Source: Alnus glutinosa (taxonomy: Eukaryota; Streptophyta; Magnoliopsida; Fagales; Betulaceae). From it: a DNA stretch of 64,000 nucleotides. Both the position numbers and the translations under genes were made by a program. This document shows, piece by piece, positions 23,652 to 38,730 of the stretch; position 1 is the stretch's first letter, and every line of letters begins with the position of its first letter. Below the pieces are notes generated by a model that was given only the letters and a program-made list of their open reading frames with translations, made no database searches and was not told the DNA's origin. Location of the stretch: contig NC_084899.1 of the NCBI RefSeq assembly GCF_958979055.1, positions 2,058,501 through 2,122,500 on the forward strand. Reading direction: 5' to 3'.

Positions 23652-24920
23652 ATGATATTGCCCCCCTTGGTGCAAGTTGCCTATGAGATGACCTGTCTTT
23701 GTAGAGTCTTTCCATTGGATTGATGGGAGCAAATTGAAAGGTACCAATGCCTCCAGTCTTTCTATTAGATACTGGCATGACAAGTAGTTTAGGATAAGAA
23801 CTTCAAGGAAGTTTTCTCAGATTTGTATAGTATAACTCGCGTTAAGAATCCTTCTATGGCGAATTATTTCAAGTTATGTAGTGGCTGGCATCCGTGGAAC
23901 ATAAGCTTTTATCAGAGCGGCTCAAGATTGGAGGGTGAATGTCTTTGCTTCGTTCTTCAATTTGTTGTACTCATTTAGAGGGAGACGGGGTGGTGAAGAC
24001 AAGCTTTGTTGGGTCTCTTCCGAAATAGGGATATTTGACGTTAGATCATTCTAGAATGTCTGTGTCCCACATGATGGTACTTCCTTCATATTTGGCAAAA
24101 TAAGGTCCCCATGAGAGCTTCATTCTTTGCTTGGTTGGACGCCTTAAGGAAGATCCTTACCATGGATAACCTAAAGAAACGACATGTCATAGTGGTTGAT
24201 TGGTGTTATATGTGTAAGAGGTATGAGGAGTCTATAGATCATCTTTTTCTCTACTGAGAGATTGTTAGTGCCTTATGGAGTGCTATTTTCAGTTGTGTAG
24301 GGCTATCTTGGGTTATGCCTAGTCGAGTGGTAGACTTTTTACCTTTTAGTAGTCCTCATAGTGTAATATTGTGGAAAATGGTATTGTCCTGTCTTTTGTA
24401 GCGTCTTTGGGGGAAACGAAATTATATGAGTTTCGAAGACTGCGAGAGGACAATGGTGGAACTAAAGACTCTTTGCCTTTTTTTTTTTTTTTTGGCAATA
24501 CTCTTCATCATTGGATAGCTACTTTAGACTATCCTAATTTGCTTGGTTTTCATGATTTTCTTGACATTTTTTTTTTCTTTCTAACTATGTATTTGTTTTG
24601 TATATTTTCTGTATGGTTGGATAATGCCTTTTGCGATTTCCAATGATATTTCGATTACTTACTAACAAAAAATAAAAAACAAAAAACAATGTATTTTCTT
24701 AACCCTTTTTTTTTTTCCTTTTATTTTTTGGGTTTGAGATGTTCTTCAGCCCCTTCATTGCAGTCATTCTATATGATATTTGGGCACTGTATTTTTTCAT
24801 GTTTAAGGTAATTTAATCTGGTTGGTAACTATACATATGCATGGGTACATGCTGTGATTAGATGTGCTTTTTGCCTATTGTTTTCCAGAGGGGCACAGGA
24901 CCGATATATTTGCTTTAAGA
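23652..24920 (+). repeat. Duplicated non-coding segment, copy 2, interrupted by a LINE
   Basis: Its left part (23652-23765) and right part (24726-24920) match copy 1 in order. The roughly 0.9 kb between them is LINE sequence. The duplication therefore predates the LINE insertion. Confidence 0.7.
23775..24690 (+). mobile_element. 5'-truncated L1-type LINE (zf-RVT 3' end)
   Basis: Frame-shifted but recognisable reverse-transcriptase zinc-binding domain: [13 protein letters not shown] / RASFFAW-type phrase, [44 protein letters not shown] and MSFEDCERTMVELK. It ends with an A-rich AACAAAAAATAAAAAAC tail at about 24664-24688. Several stops and frame changes show it is dead. The catalytic RT and endonuclease parts are missing, as in a typical 5' truncation. 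The left boundary is approximate. Confidence 0.75.
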
Positions 24921-24929
24921 TAGACGGTA

Positions 24930-25525
24930 ACCTAATTATATAAATAGAAAATTTTATCAAAATTGACAAGATGCTTAGTGAGTCGACAATGAATTTTCTA
25001 AACATTTATCTAAAATAGCTAACCAAAGCTTCTTTTTCTTTTCCTTTTTTTAAAGAAAAAAAAAAAACTAATGGCTTTTTAAATTCATGCATTATCCGAT
25101 TGTCTATTTTTTTTTTTTTTTAATATAATTTAAATATTCTTTTCTTATTCTTTCTTTATTTTTTAATCCAAACAACATAGAAATATGAGATAGAAATGTC
25201 ATTGACGCAAAATCCTTCTCCAAGTTTAGCTCAAATGCAAAATGCACTTGGTTAGAGAATAGATGTACACATTTTTTAAGCTTTTGGTTAGCCATTTTAC
25301 ATTCAACTCTAAAATATATAAGCCACTGTAAATGATATAAGGCAGCTCAACGGGTTCTTTGTCAGCATCTCCAGCAACCTAATATAACTTCGAGTGGTTG
25401 CACATACTTGCATCATGAAATTGGTTGACGTTCTTATAAATACACATTAAGAAATGGTAGGGAGCACAACAAAAATTGAAGTTGCTAGAAATAGCATGAT
25501 TGAGGTGTTCCTGCAGAGAACCTTC
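24930..25525. other. AT-rich spacer and 3' flank of the unrecognised gene
   Basis: No gene is visible on either strand. Long A and T runs occur at about 25050-25120. Confidence 0.4.
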
Positions 25526-28137
25526 CTACTCCTTTGTTTCTGTATCCTCATCGGAGTGTGGATTCTCAACTTCACTCTCGCTACTAAAACCACCATCATT
25601 ACTGAAAAATGAAGGCCTTGCTCTGGCTGAATCAGAATTTTGACAGAGGTCATACTTGACAAATTTGATCTTCTTCTGTTCAGCACTTCTCCCTTCTTTC
25701 CGTTTTCTTCCGCCATTTTCTGTCAACTTCATTGTGTGGGCAGCAGCGACAAATGCAGTGCTCGTGGATTCGTTCTTCATATCCTCATTTGCATCTTCGT
25801 CTTCCCCCTTATTATCAATGTAAAAGAGAACATCATCATCTAGTTTTTTGCCCTCCAACTTAGATGAAGGCTGTTCAAAGTCTGCTTTGGAGATATCAAG
25901 AACTAATTTGGTACGACATTTTGAAATGCTCTCGTCAAATACTCTTATTCCTCGATCCTCAAGGTTTAGAAGCCACTCTGAAGAATGAGATCATTCAAAA
26001 TTAAAAATTAGATTTACAAGTTGGTCATAACTATAGAGTGCACCAAAAATGTATTAGAGCTACTCACTAATAAGAGCTTTAGGTGAGGATCCATTTGATC
26101 GATTCGCATTTTCCTCCAACCCATTCTGGCTCGTGAGCCATTTAATAATTTGGGAAGGTAAATGTGAACCGGCGAAGGCGTCTATGTAAGAGATGGCTCT
26201 CATCTGATCCCCAACTTCCCTGCAGCAAGGCCAATATTCGATGAGACTTTGCACTTGGGGTTTCATTAGAATTTCAACATCACTCATTCTTTAGTACCTG
26301 AAAAATTCTACAGCCTCATGTGTAATAATCAATCTCACCATGGCAAGACATTTCATGTGCTCAGCAGGTACATAAATTGCTCTCTCAGGACTTAGAAAAG
26401 AATACTCCACCAATATAACAGCATCATAGAGGACTTTTCTTAACAAAACTTCATCTTCAGAACTCTGCATAGACATATTTCCATGGGACGCTCTTTAGAA
26501 TTAGGACCATCCTCAAGATATAGATGCTTACTTCCATGGTGAAATGAGAAACGTTTTACTAATAAATGTACTCTGCAACTAAAAGCTCAACATTCCAAGA
26601 AATATATGCCCAAGAAATAATTGATAACCTTTAAAAATATAGAAAATGCATAGGAGCTCAAAATAAATGCTATGACTTCAATGATTCTGCTCAAACTGAT
26701 ATTTTCCTCCAAAGTAGCAAATTTGTGGTATTGATAATAAAGGACAAGATCCTAAGAAAGATTGGCTGTGCTCTGAGGAGAAGTAAAACTTATCAATTCA
26801 GATCACTGGTTTCATCAACTCAAGTTCCTATTAGTTTAGATTGTAGAACGACTTAAACAATTTGCATACATAATTTGACATGCATATGCACTCACACACG
26901 CCGACGCACCTAGGAAGCGAGAAAACATACCAATTATAGGGAATACATATTAGTAGATTAAGCATTCAAAGAAAGACATACTAACCAATAGGGAAGTCAC
27001 AGGTAAAACCGTCTCCAGCAGCATTCGGACAAGGGTCTCTGTCGACAAATAAACCGGTATGTAAGCATATCAAAGTTGAAATCAGACAAAATCATATTGT
27101 AATAGGACATGCTAAATTATTTCATCGAGTACAATGCATTGAGTTACAGAGAAGCTGTTCAACAGTGTTCCAAAAGTGAGACTCTACAAACAATCCTAAG
27201 TAAAAGAGGAACATCATAAACGTTAATGTATACCAATAAGAAAAACAGTATATAAACATATACAATAAGAATCTTGTTGTGAATTTTCCAAATATTAAGC
27301 CAAAAAATATAAAAATGAAGACTACTAACCGAAAAAGTAAAAGTTCCCAAAGCCAGTAATTGAACCAACAGCCCAACTCCTCAGCTTCTTCTCCAACTCT
27401 TCCCTCGCAATCCCAGCACGGAAGCTCACGCACAGTTCCAATAGAAACACCTCTGCAATGACAACTGCAGCCAAGTGACCAACTCCACATCCTCCTACAC
27501 TAAGCCTTTCACAAACTTCACCGCTCACAAGCGGCAAGAAAGACTCTATTCCGTCATTCGAATCGATCCAAACGCGAACTAAATCCACAAAAGGAGTCAT
27601 CAGATTCGAACCAACCGAACTGCATTGCTCACCATAATCCTTACAGCAAGACACATTTATGTACCCAAGAATGGCTTCCACCAAAGACTTAGCCTCCCTC
27701 ATTGCCTTCCTCTCTCTCTTCGAACCCGAGTCCTTTCCCAACAACTCAACCACCACCCTGTACACCTCGAACACCACCGGAGCGAGCAATGCTATGCTCT
27801 TCGAAGCACCACACGAAACCGAACACTCCGATACCAGTTGAAACAGGTCCTTTGAGGCAGAAATCCGATCCAAAAGGTCATCTTTCGGTGAATTCCGGCC
27901 ACGAAAGGTTAATCCGGCGTAGACCCAGATAGATTCGAGAGGTGGGTCAAGCTGGGCTTGCATTAACTCGTGGAATACATGAATGAAATGTGAGAAATTG
28001 GGGGCTTCTTTGTGGGTTTCGGCTAAGAGGTTTCGTATTGACTCGTTTAACGTGAGCTCGTAGTTTTTGCCTGTAATGGGATCGTTAGAGTTTTGTTGAG
28101 TTGTGGAATTTGTGGGTTCGATTAGAGTCAAAGACAT
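25526..28137 (-). CDS. Unrecognised conserved-looking plant protein, alpha-helical with acidic, NLS-bearing tail
   Basis: Five exons on the minus strand, 28137-27330, 27038-26986, 26464-26298, 26219-26068 and 25977-25526, all with GT..AG and continuous frame, give 543 aa starting MSLTLIEPTNST. I do not recognise the family. The first 270 residues are rich in Leu/Val/Ala helices (for example APVVFEVYRVVVELLGKD and HLAAVVIAEVFLLELCV), suggesting an ARM/HEAT-like or all-alpha fold. The middle includes VLYDAVILVEYSFLSPE. The C-terminal 150 residues are hydrophilic and acidic, with a basic cluster NGGRKRKEGRS..KKIKF that could be a nuclear localisation signal, ending ESEVENPHSDEDTETKE. There is no signal peptide. 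It is a real gene judging by splice signals, codon-like frame preservation and length. Function is left open; a nuclear or nucleolar scaffold role is only a guess. Confidence 0.8.
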
Positions 28138-28534
28138 GGTGCTTGTTGTTGGGATTGAATGGGAGTGAATTAGAGAGAGGAGCCAATGCTGAAAGCAAAA
28201 ACCCTAACAAAGCATGACATTAGGGTTTAAGGGCCGAAAGTAATTGTAGCGGCGACCTCAAAGTTCGAATCATACTGCTTTGAAAACAATTTCTGCAGCG
28301 ACTTCACTAGCAGTGATAAGAAAAGAAAAAAAAAAAAAAAAACCTTTTAAGTCGACATCTTTAATTGATTAAAGTGAGTATTGTCGCCTTTTAAGCGATT
28401 GTTTCGACCTAAAATATTTTTTTGAAAATATATTTTTTGTATTTGTTCTTATAAAAAAAACAAAAAAATTACTCAACAGCTATTTCTCAAAAATATCTAC
28501 AAATATATGTAGTATGAATGTTCTTTAAATAAAT
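28138..28534. other. Upstream flank of the unrecognised gene
   Basis: Probable leader and promoter close to 28138, with an A-run at 28322-28342. No TATA box stands out. No other gene. Confidence 0.4.
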
Positions 28535-28937
28535 GGATAACTTCACAAAAGGGTATTGAATTATACGTCGTTTTGAGATAAGGATACTGAACTAGCAAAC
28601 ATCTCAAATTGAAGTATCCACGTTTTCAAACGTCTCATTTAAGGGTATTCCGTTATATTTTTTTTAGGAAAAAAAAATGTTAGGATTTAGGTGTTGGTCA
28701 GAATTTAACGGATTTTGCTAAAATACCCATGCCTTAATCTTTGAAAAAAATTTATAATTTTTTATTTTTTAAAAATGGGTATTTTAGAAATTTTGACAGG
28801 ATTTAACACAAATCCTAACGGAGTACTCTTAAGTGAGACGTTTAAAAGCATGGATACCCAAATTTGAAACGTTTGCTAGTTCAGTACCCTTATCTCAAAA
28901 CCGTGTATAATTCGATATCCTTTTGTAAAGTTATTCC
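28535..28937. mobile_element. Non-autonomous DNA transposon with long inverted ends
   Basis: 403 bp. The left end GGATAACTTCACAAAAGGGT matches the complement of the right end (GGAATAACTTTACAAAAGGA). Inverted similarity continues inward for more than 100 bp (GAGATAAGGATACTGAACTA, AAACGTCTCA, CCGTTA). Flanks AAATAAAT at 28527-28534 and 28938-28945 form an 8-bp direct repeat. No coding capacity. Confidence 0.7.
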
Positions 28938-28947
28938 AAATAAATTA

Positions 28948-29067
28948 GAGAAATGCTTGGTGTCTCATTGTTTACGTGGACCACTAATATGAGAGATATT
29001 AGAAAGAATGATTTTTTAAAAACATTATTAATCCGCATAGATAGAAATGAGACACCGAACATTTCTC
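28948..29067. mobile_element. Small Mutator-like MITE
   Basis: 120 bp with inverted ends GAGAAATGCTTGGTGTCTCA and the complement GAGAAATGTTCGGTGTCTCA. Perfect 9-bp flanks AATAAATTA lie at 28939-28947 and 29068-29076. The left flank overlaps the right target repeat of the preceding transposon. Its termini resemble those of the MITE at 46834-46978. Confidence 0.75.
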
Positions 29068-29076
29068 AATAAATTA

Positions 29077-29600
29077 ACATAATACCAAATCTTTCTCCGA
29101 AAGCATTTAATTTTTCCTTTCACAAATAAAAAATCTATCCCTTCAATATATTGATCCTCTAGTTTTTCTCCATGTTATATCTTTAAGTGATTAAAATTAT
29201 TAATTATATAAAGTTATGAAAAAAATAATTAAATAACTTCATAGCAAAAATTAATATTCCTTACACCAATCAATAAATTTTGACGCGGCTATTCTTTGGG
29301 TCAGGGTCAACTTCTTCTCCTACTCGTATAATTTTTGTTTTTTGTTTTTTTGTTTTTTAAATAAAACTCCAAACACGTGTTATCTCGCACCCTATTGGTG
29401 GAAAGCAAGGGATCCGCTGTGCTCCGCTCAAAGTAGCCAATCAGAAACAAATAAACAGCAAAACGTTTGTCCCCTTTTTTAAGGTTTTTTCTTGTAGGTA
29501 CGTAGCAAAACATAACCAGAGAGAGAGAGAGAGCGCATATTGTCCGTATGATCAGTATTTTGGTGTCTCACCAAAAGATTAAATTTTGGTGAAAATTCTC
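29077..29600. other. Promoter region of the saposin-like gene
   Basis: AT-rich to about 29390, then a more balanced 200 bp with CACGTG at about 29374 (in ACACGTGTTA) and CCAATCA at about 29436, both common promoter words, and a short (GA)n at 29521-29533. Confidence 0.4.
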
Positions 29601-29608
29601 TATAAATA
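29601..29608 (+). promoter_or_regulatory. Probable TATA box of the saposin-like gene
   Basis: TATAAATA lies 107 bp upstream of the ATG at 29715 in an otherwise plausible core promoter. Transcription start not shown. Confidence 0.55.
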
Positions 29609-29714
29609 TCAAATTGGCTGTGTTTATAGCAGGTCTAACAAATTTTGTTCCCCAACTGTTTGTTGAAAGTCCCTGTTTTCTTCGAATCCTGGAGACTCTT
29701 TGGTAGTGGCGAAA

Positions 29715-32361
29715 ATGAAGTCTCTGCTTTTCGTCGTAGTGTCTGTGCTGCTCGTCTCAGCATGGATACCAGTCTCTCGTTGTTCCAAGAAACCCGTGAT
29801 GGGAGCCAGAAAGGAAGATATTCCGTACATCAAATGCCAGGTCTGTGAGAAGCTCGCAGCTCAGCTGTACCACCAGGTTCAGAAGAAGCAAGCTGAGATC
29901 TCTCCCAAGAAGGTTTTTTTTTTTTTATTATTGTTTTTGTCATTTGGGTTGTCCACTTATTCATTTCAATACAAGTATTTGAGAAGTGAGTTTGTGGGTT
30001 TTGTTTATTCTGTTGAATTTGATTCTGGTTTTGGTGTATCGTTTGTATTTGGGGTCAGATCTCAGAGTATCAAATAATTGAGATGGCGGAGAATGTTTGT
30101 AATCTGAAGAAAGCTGAAGCGGATTGGATTTTACGGATAGATATTGTGGAACAACGGGATAAGTTAGAGGTAAGAAGAATTTAATCTCTGGGTTTGTTTT
30201 GGTGCTGTTTGATGAATTGGCTGTTTGAAATTGTGATTTTACTTGGGTTTTATTAGTTATTGTTTGGATCTTTGTGGACCTAGTCTGGCAGGAACGCGTT
30301 TTCCATAAATGAAACTAATGGGGGATGGTATTTTGGTAGGAATCGTACATGGCATTTTCTTTATGATAAGCCAATGTCGCATTGATGTATTTCTACTTAT
30401 TTTATGGGCAATCTGAAAGCATAATTTTGATTTTCAATGCCTTGAATTGCTAACTCATTTAAGTTTCATCTCGTTTCAGCTGGTGGAACAAGACTCTGAA
30501 GGACAATGCAATTCAGAGTGTAAGACAATTGAGCGGGCTTGCCAAGAAGTGAGATTTTGTCACTTGATCTGTATATTATTTGATGTCTTGGTCTGGTTGC
30601 TATTATGAAACTCTATAATGGCAAAGAAATTGACTGAGTTGTTAGGTTTTCAGATACTACCAAGCAAATCTAAAAGAAATGTTCAGCAATCTTTAAATTT
30701 CTTGTATTCATCTACCTCCTGAAGATTCTCTATAATTTTTGGTCCTTACATATTATTCTATTAACCTCAGTTCCAGATGTGTTATAATCATATCGCTACT
30801 TGTGGAATTTGCAGGTCATGGGGTATTCTGATACTGATGTTGCTGAATTTCTATATAAATCCAAGCCTGATATTGATTCACTGGTTAGCTTTCTATGTAA
30901 CGACCTTACTAAAGCATGCAGTACCAAGCCACCTCCAGTTCCCAAGGTAACTGCATTCTGATTTCTGAACTGATACTTTTAGGTCATTTCTTTATGCATA
31001 ATACATATTACATAGCTCTCCGTGGACCATTTTTCATTGAATAATTTGAAATGGATTGAGATTTGTTGACTTAAAGCTTTTGGAGAAAAACAAAATTGCA
31101 GATCATCTTGGAATCTAACGTAGACATTAATTTAGTCTTGATGATTCCAGTGCTGAAGCAATTTACTTTTTACAATTTTTACATATTCTTGCCAATATAT
31201 TGGACATGGCAATGCTGCCCTTGATTTAAATCCCATATATTCATGAATGCTTTTCGTCGAGCAACACCTAATTCCTAGATACATTTTCAGACTTATCATT
31301 AAATGTGGTCTAAGCACCTCAATAAGTATTATTGTGAAAGAGGATGAGAACTTTCTGGTAAAAATGGTTTCCATTGATGATGTTTTTGTACTTCCTGACA
31401 AAAAAAAAATGATGCAAGAGTCCTAAGTAATGAAATCCTCCATAGACACAGCATATCTTCCGGCTAGAAGTCAGTCTCTGAACATTTTATATTCCCTTCC
31501 CAGATTTTGCTATAAATTACTACGTAGCTTTGCACTAGCATATGGCTATACACTTTTCATATAACTTAATTGTACCATATATGAACAAGCTCATTGTATC
31601 CAAAGGTATATTACTTGGATAAGTGGATGTCTTGGCATTTATTTCAAGACCCTCTCCCTGTCATTAGATATTTCAACTAGTTGGCTATCATAGTGTGTGA
31701 CATTGATAATGAGATAATTGGTTTTGCACCATTGATCAAAGAACTAAAGGGTTAAATTTGTACCGCACTAAATTATATTCTATCTGTTGCACAGGATAGG
31801 ACCCCTGGAGAACTTTTTGAGCCCAAATCAGCTAAAGAGGCTGAAATGGAAAAGATAATGAAATCTATGGAGGTGATTATTTATTATTGCTTTAGACCTT
31901 ATGTTTTATATGTTGATTTGGGCTATGTTGGATTTGGCCTTTATTCTGCTTCTCTGTGCTTCAGGGTATGCCAGGAGCACCCGGCATGAAAATGTACTCC
32001 AGAGACGATTTGATGAACATGAAAAATTTCGGCAATGAAGGTGATGACGATGAAGACGATGACGATGACGAGGCACAATTCCCCTCCAAATTGGTACTAT
32101 GAAAATCCCGTCTTTGATTATAGTTTCTGTAAGAATGTATTATGCTTATCGTTAAAGAATCCTTTTAAACAGGGAGAAGTTCTGAGGAAGAAAGAAAGTA
32201 CGAAGGGCGATTGGAGACAGAAGTTCACCGAAGGGATCACAAATGTGAGGGACTCGCTAAAGAAACACGCATACAAAGTCTCCAACCGGGTAAGGCAGTG
32301 GTGGAGAAGAAAGAAAGCAGCAGGTTCAAAGAATTTGAAGGCCAGCAAGTCAGATCTTTAG
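29715..32361 (+). CDS. Saposin-B-domain, canopy/MSAP-like secretory-pathway protein
   Basis: Seven exons: 29715-29912, 30059-30169, 30480-30548, 30815-30946, 31795-31872, 31965-32093 and 32173-32361 (301 aa). The true ATG is at 29715; the frame extends upstream only through a TTG. Residues 1-23 form a signal peptide (MKSLLFVVVSVLLVSAWIPV). A saposin-type cysteine pattern follows, with Cys at about 41, 44, 80, 113, 117, 124, 154 and 161 and the phrases IKCQVCEKLAAQLYHQ and FLCNDLTKAC. After that come a helical linker, an acidic run (GDDDEDDDDDEA, about residues 221-232) and a basic Trp-containing end (RVRQWWRRKKAAGSK). This layout matches plant proteins annotated 'TLR4 regulator and MIR-interacting MSAP'/canopy-like. 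Animal canopy proteins are ER helpers for receptor folding; the plant role is not established. There is no transmembrane segment and no clear KDEL. Intron 4 is the longest (about 850 bp). Confidence 0.9.
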
Positions 32362-33126
32362 CTCCCCCACTAATCACAAACGTTACAGGAGAAGTGAGGA
32401 TCTGCTTGTTTTCGTTCGTTGTATCAAATATCTTTTGTTAGGCAATACAAAACACAAATTTTGATAGTAGGAATTTGAGTACAATAAAAGCTTATCTTCT
32501 GGAACTTTTTTGTTTTATTTTATCATTATCTATCTCCGTTTTTGTTCTTTTTTTTTTTTTCTCAAGCGAAGGGACAGCCTTCTTGCAATCACGCTTGTTA
32601 ATATACACGAGCGAGCAGAATTGTCACTGGAACAAAATGAACTGTGTTTTGCAGATCTTGAAAATTCGTTTGATTTAGCCGGATAGAGGTCTCCAAAAAA
32701 GATTTGCTCCTGAGAAAGTCTCGGACAGCCCATCCCTTGTTTAAGCAAGTGAGCCTCATATTCATAGACTTTCTCGCATTAGAAATTCAGCAGCAAATTT
32801 TGGAAATCCGAATCCCCATTAGCCACAGGCAACCTATCATTGATAGCATAGCTTCATAATGATTTACTAGACTCCAAGCAGAAAATGATAAGACACTAAA
32901 GAACAAATTGATTGAGAAATGTTGATTATAAATCAAATTCAAAATTTTTCAGCATTACACATCAATATTATCCCGTGAAATCATAAGAAAGGATAATCTG
33001 ATACAGATAAGTTGCAGTTTCTTCAAAACCAACCCCACTGCAATTCATGCTTCACGTACTAATTGTAGGCAGCTTTTAAATAGCGGCTGAGAAACAATAA
33101 TGGAAAGCAAATTGGAAACATAAAAC
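32362..33126. other. Convergent 3' flanks of the saposin-like and PRMT1 genes
   Basis: The two genes converge here. The region contains AATAAA-like words (ACAATAAAAG at about 32480) on the plus strand that could serve as a poly(A) signal. No other gene is seen. Confidence 0.45.
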
Positions 33127-36912
<3,786 letters not shown>

Positions 36913-37034
36913 TTGAGAGCGAAAAAATTAGGGCTTTTGGTGTGGGGGTTTATGGCTTTCTACAGTGCTTTGCTTTGCGCAGCTGAGCTCTCTATGGGTA
37001 TATGTGAGAGAGAGAGCGAGCACAGGTCCTTGGG

Positions 37035-37042
37035 TTTAAATA
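37035..37042 (-). promoter_or_regulatory. Possible TATA box of PRMT1
   Basis: Minus-strand TATTTAAA lies about 123 bp upstream of the PRMT1 ATG, next to a GA-type run at about 37007-37017. Confidence 0.4.
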
Positions 37043-37269
37043 GTGGGAGCTCCATTTGGTTTTCAAGTTCAATTGCCAATTTGCCTATAGCGAAGGAAAT
37101 CATACGTTGTCGTTTTGGTTAGCACATTCACATTGCAGTTGCTGCCCTACCCTGAAAACAGTGTTCATCGTCAGTTTTTGTCTGGACAGTGATTCCTTTA
37201 GCGGATTTGGATCCAGTGCCCTATCACCTAGGGTAATACATTTTTTTGACCGTTCATTTTCAGATCACG

Positions 37270-37700
37270 ACAATAATACTAAATAAAATAAAATTAAAAA
37301 AAAAAAAAAAAAAGTGGCTTAGAAGACCCACTCGGCCACCTCCAAATCAGCCATTGGAGGTGGCTAAACCACTCCCATAGTCAAGGGGTGGCCGCCACCC
37401 AAGCCACTTCTCTCTTTTTTCTTTTTTCTTTTTTCTTTTTTCTTTTTTTAAAATAAAAAAATCATGTTACAATTTGGACTCTTCAGATAAAATGTAGTGC
37501 ACCATATCTCCTCCCCTCTATGAAATGTTAGGGAATTGTAGAAGCTGTAATTTCAAAAAATCTATGAATAAACCGTCAAAATAGAACTACGTATACCTTC
37601 AATAAAAATAAAATAAAAACATAAAGTAAAATGGTGGCCGAATCACCTCGGAAGTGGCCAACCATCCACTTGAGGGTGGATACTTAAAAGGGAATTTCGT
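37270..37700. repeat. GTGGCC-rich repeat remnant
   Basis: Bases 37313-37415 are a GC-rich palindromic patch (GTGGCTTAG, CGGCCACCTCC, GGAGGTGGCTAAACCAC, GGTGGCCGCCACC) flanked by A and T runs. Bases 37632-37680 repeat similar words (GTGGCCGAATCACC). They resemble the internal parts of the long-inverted-repeat elements at 18163-18948 and 44430-46355 and are probably a degraded relative. Confidence 0.5.
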
Positions 37701-37887
37701 AATAAAATTCTTAAAGAAACCAAATTAGTAGTTTCCACCCTCTATCTATATAAGGTTGAGCCTTCGAATTTGATAGAACTTGCTTCGAAATGCTATATGT
37801 TGTTTTAGCTTTCGTGTTTTTAAAAACTTTTTCAAAATTTTAAGAACAAAAAATGAAAATTTTGTAACAACATAAAAAGTCACCTGT

Positions 37888-37890
<3 letters not shown>

Positions 37891-37944
<54 letters not shown>
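37891..37944. repeat. Poly(T) tract of about 54 bases
   Basis: Uninterrupted T run. It may be the A-tail of a minus-strand retroposon or simple slippage; no attached element is recognisable. Its length is likely unreliable in assembly. Confidence 0.9.
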
Positions 37945-37948
<4 letters not shown>

Positions 37949-38730
37949 CCAATCATTTTAGTTAATGCTTTCTCTATATTATCATGATTTTATTCTTTTA
38001 AAATAATTTAATTAAAAATAGTAACAAAATATTTTGAAAATTTTATAGTTAAATTATATCTTAAAATCTAGACTATGCTAATCCTCTGTGTCTTATCCTG
38101 TCACTTGGTGAATTCTTGGACCTTCTGTCTCCACAACCAATCAACACTAAAATATTTTCATGCTTGCCAATTGCTACATATCACCTATGGATCTATACTG
38201 TTAAAGTAATTGATATTAGGACCCTACACTATAAAATAATTGATATTAAGACCCTACTTATCATATGAATTATCAAAGATCATGTTCAAGTATGTTCATA
38301 AGATGTAACTTTTTGTTAATTCTAAGACACGATAATTTTTAGTTAAATTAATATTTTCAAACTAAAATTAGATTACGTGTCTCATCCTACTTAAACATTT
38401 ATGTAAAATAACTCAAGATTAAAACCTACTATTTTTAGCACAATTGCACTTAATGCTTGGAGATATCCTGACCGTCCATCTTCAATAACAAGAGATGTCC
38501 TGTTATTTTTAACACGAGGGAAGCCAAACTCCCACTTCATTTGCCCTCGGACAATCAAAATTAAGTTCAATCAAATTCCTAGCCCAAGGAATCCATCCAG
38601 CTGTAGCATATTATAATGAAGAGAAACACAATGCACTAATGCAGTACCTTAAAATCGCATTATTAAAGCACAAAATCGACAACAGCAGAAGCCAGCCTCA
38701 TGGAGAGCACATTATCAAGGACAGCAACTG
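37945..38730. other. AT-rich spacer and 3' flank of the prolidase gene
   Basis: No gene. One phrase (TAATTGATATTA(G/A)GACCCTAC) occurs twice in a row at about 38208 and 38240, a short tandem duplication. Confidence 0.45.

Noticed and set aside
37746-37952. Lys-rich minus-strand frame
   Set aside because: Translation of the poly(T) tract; not a gene.
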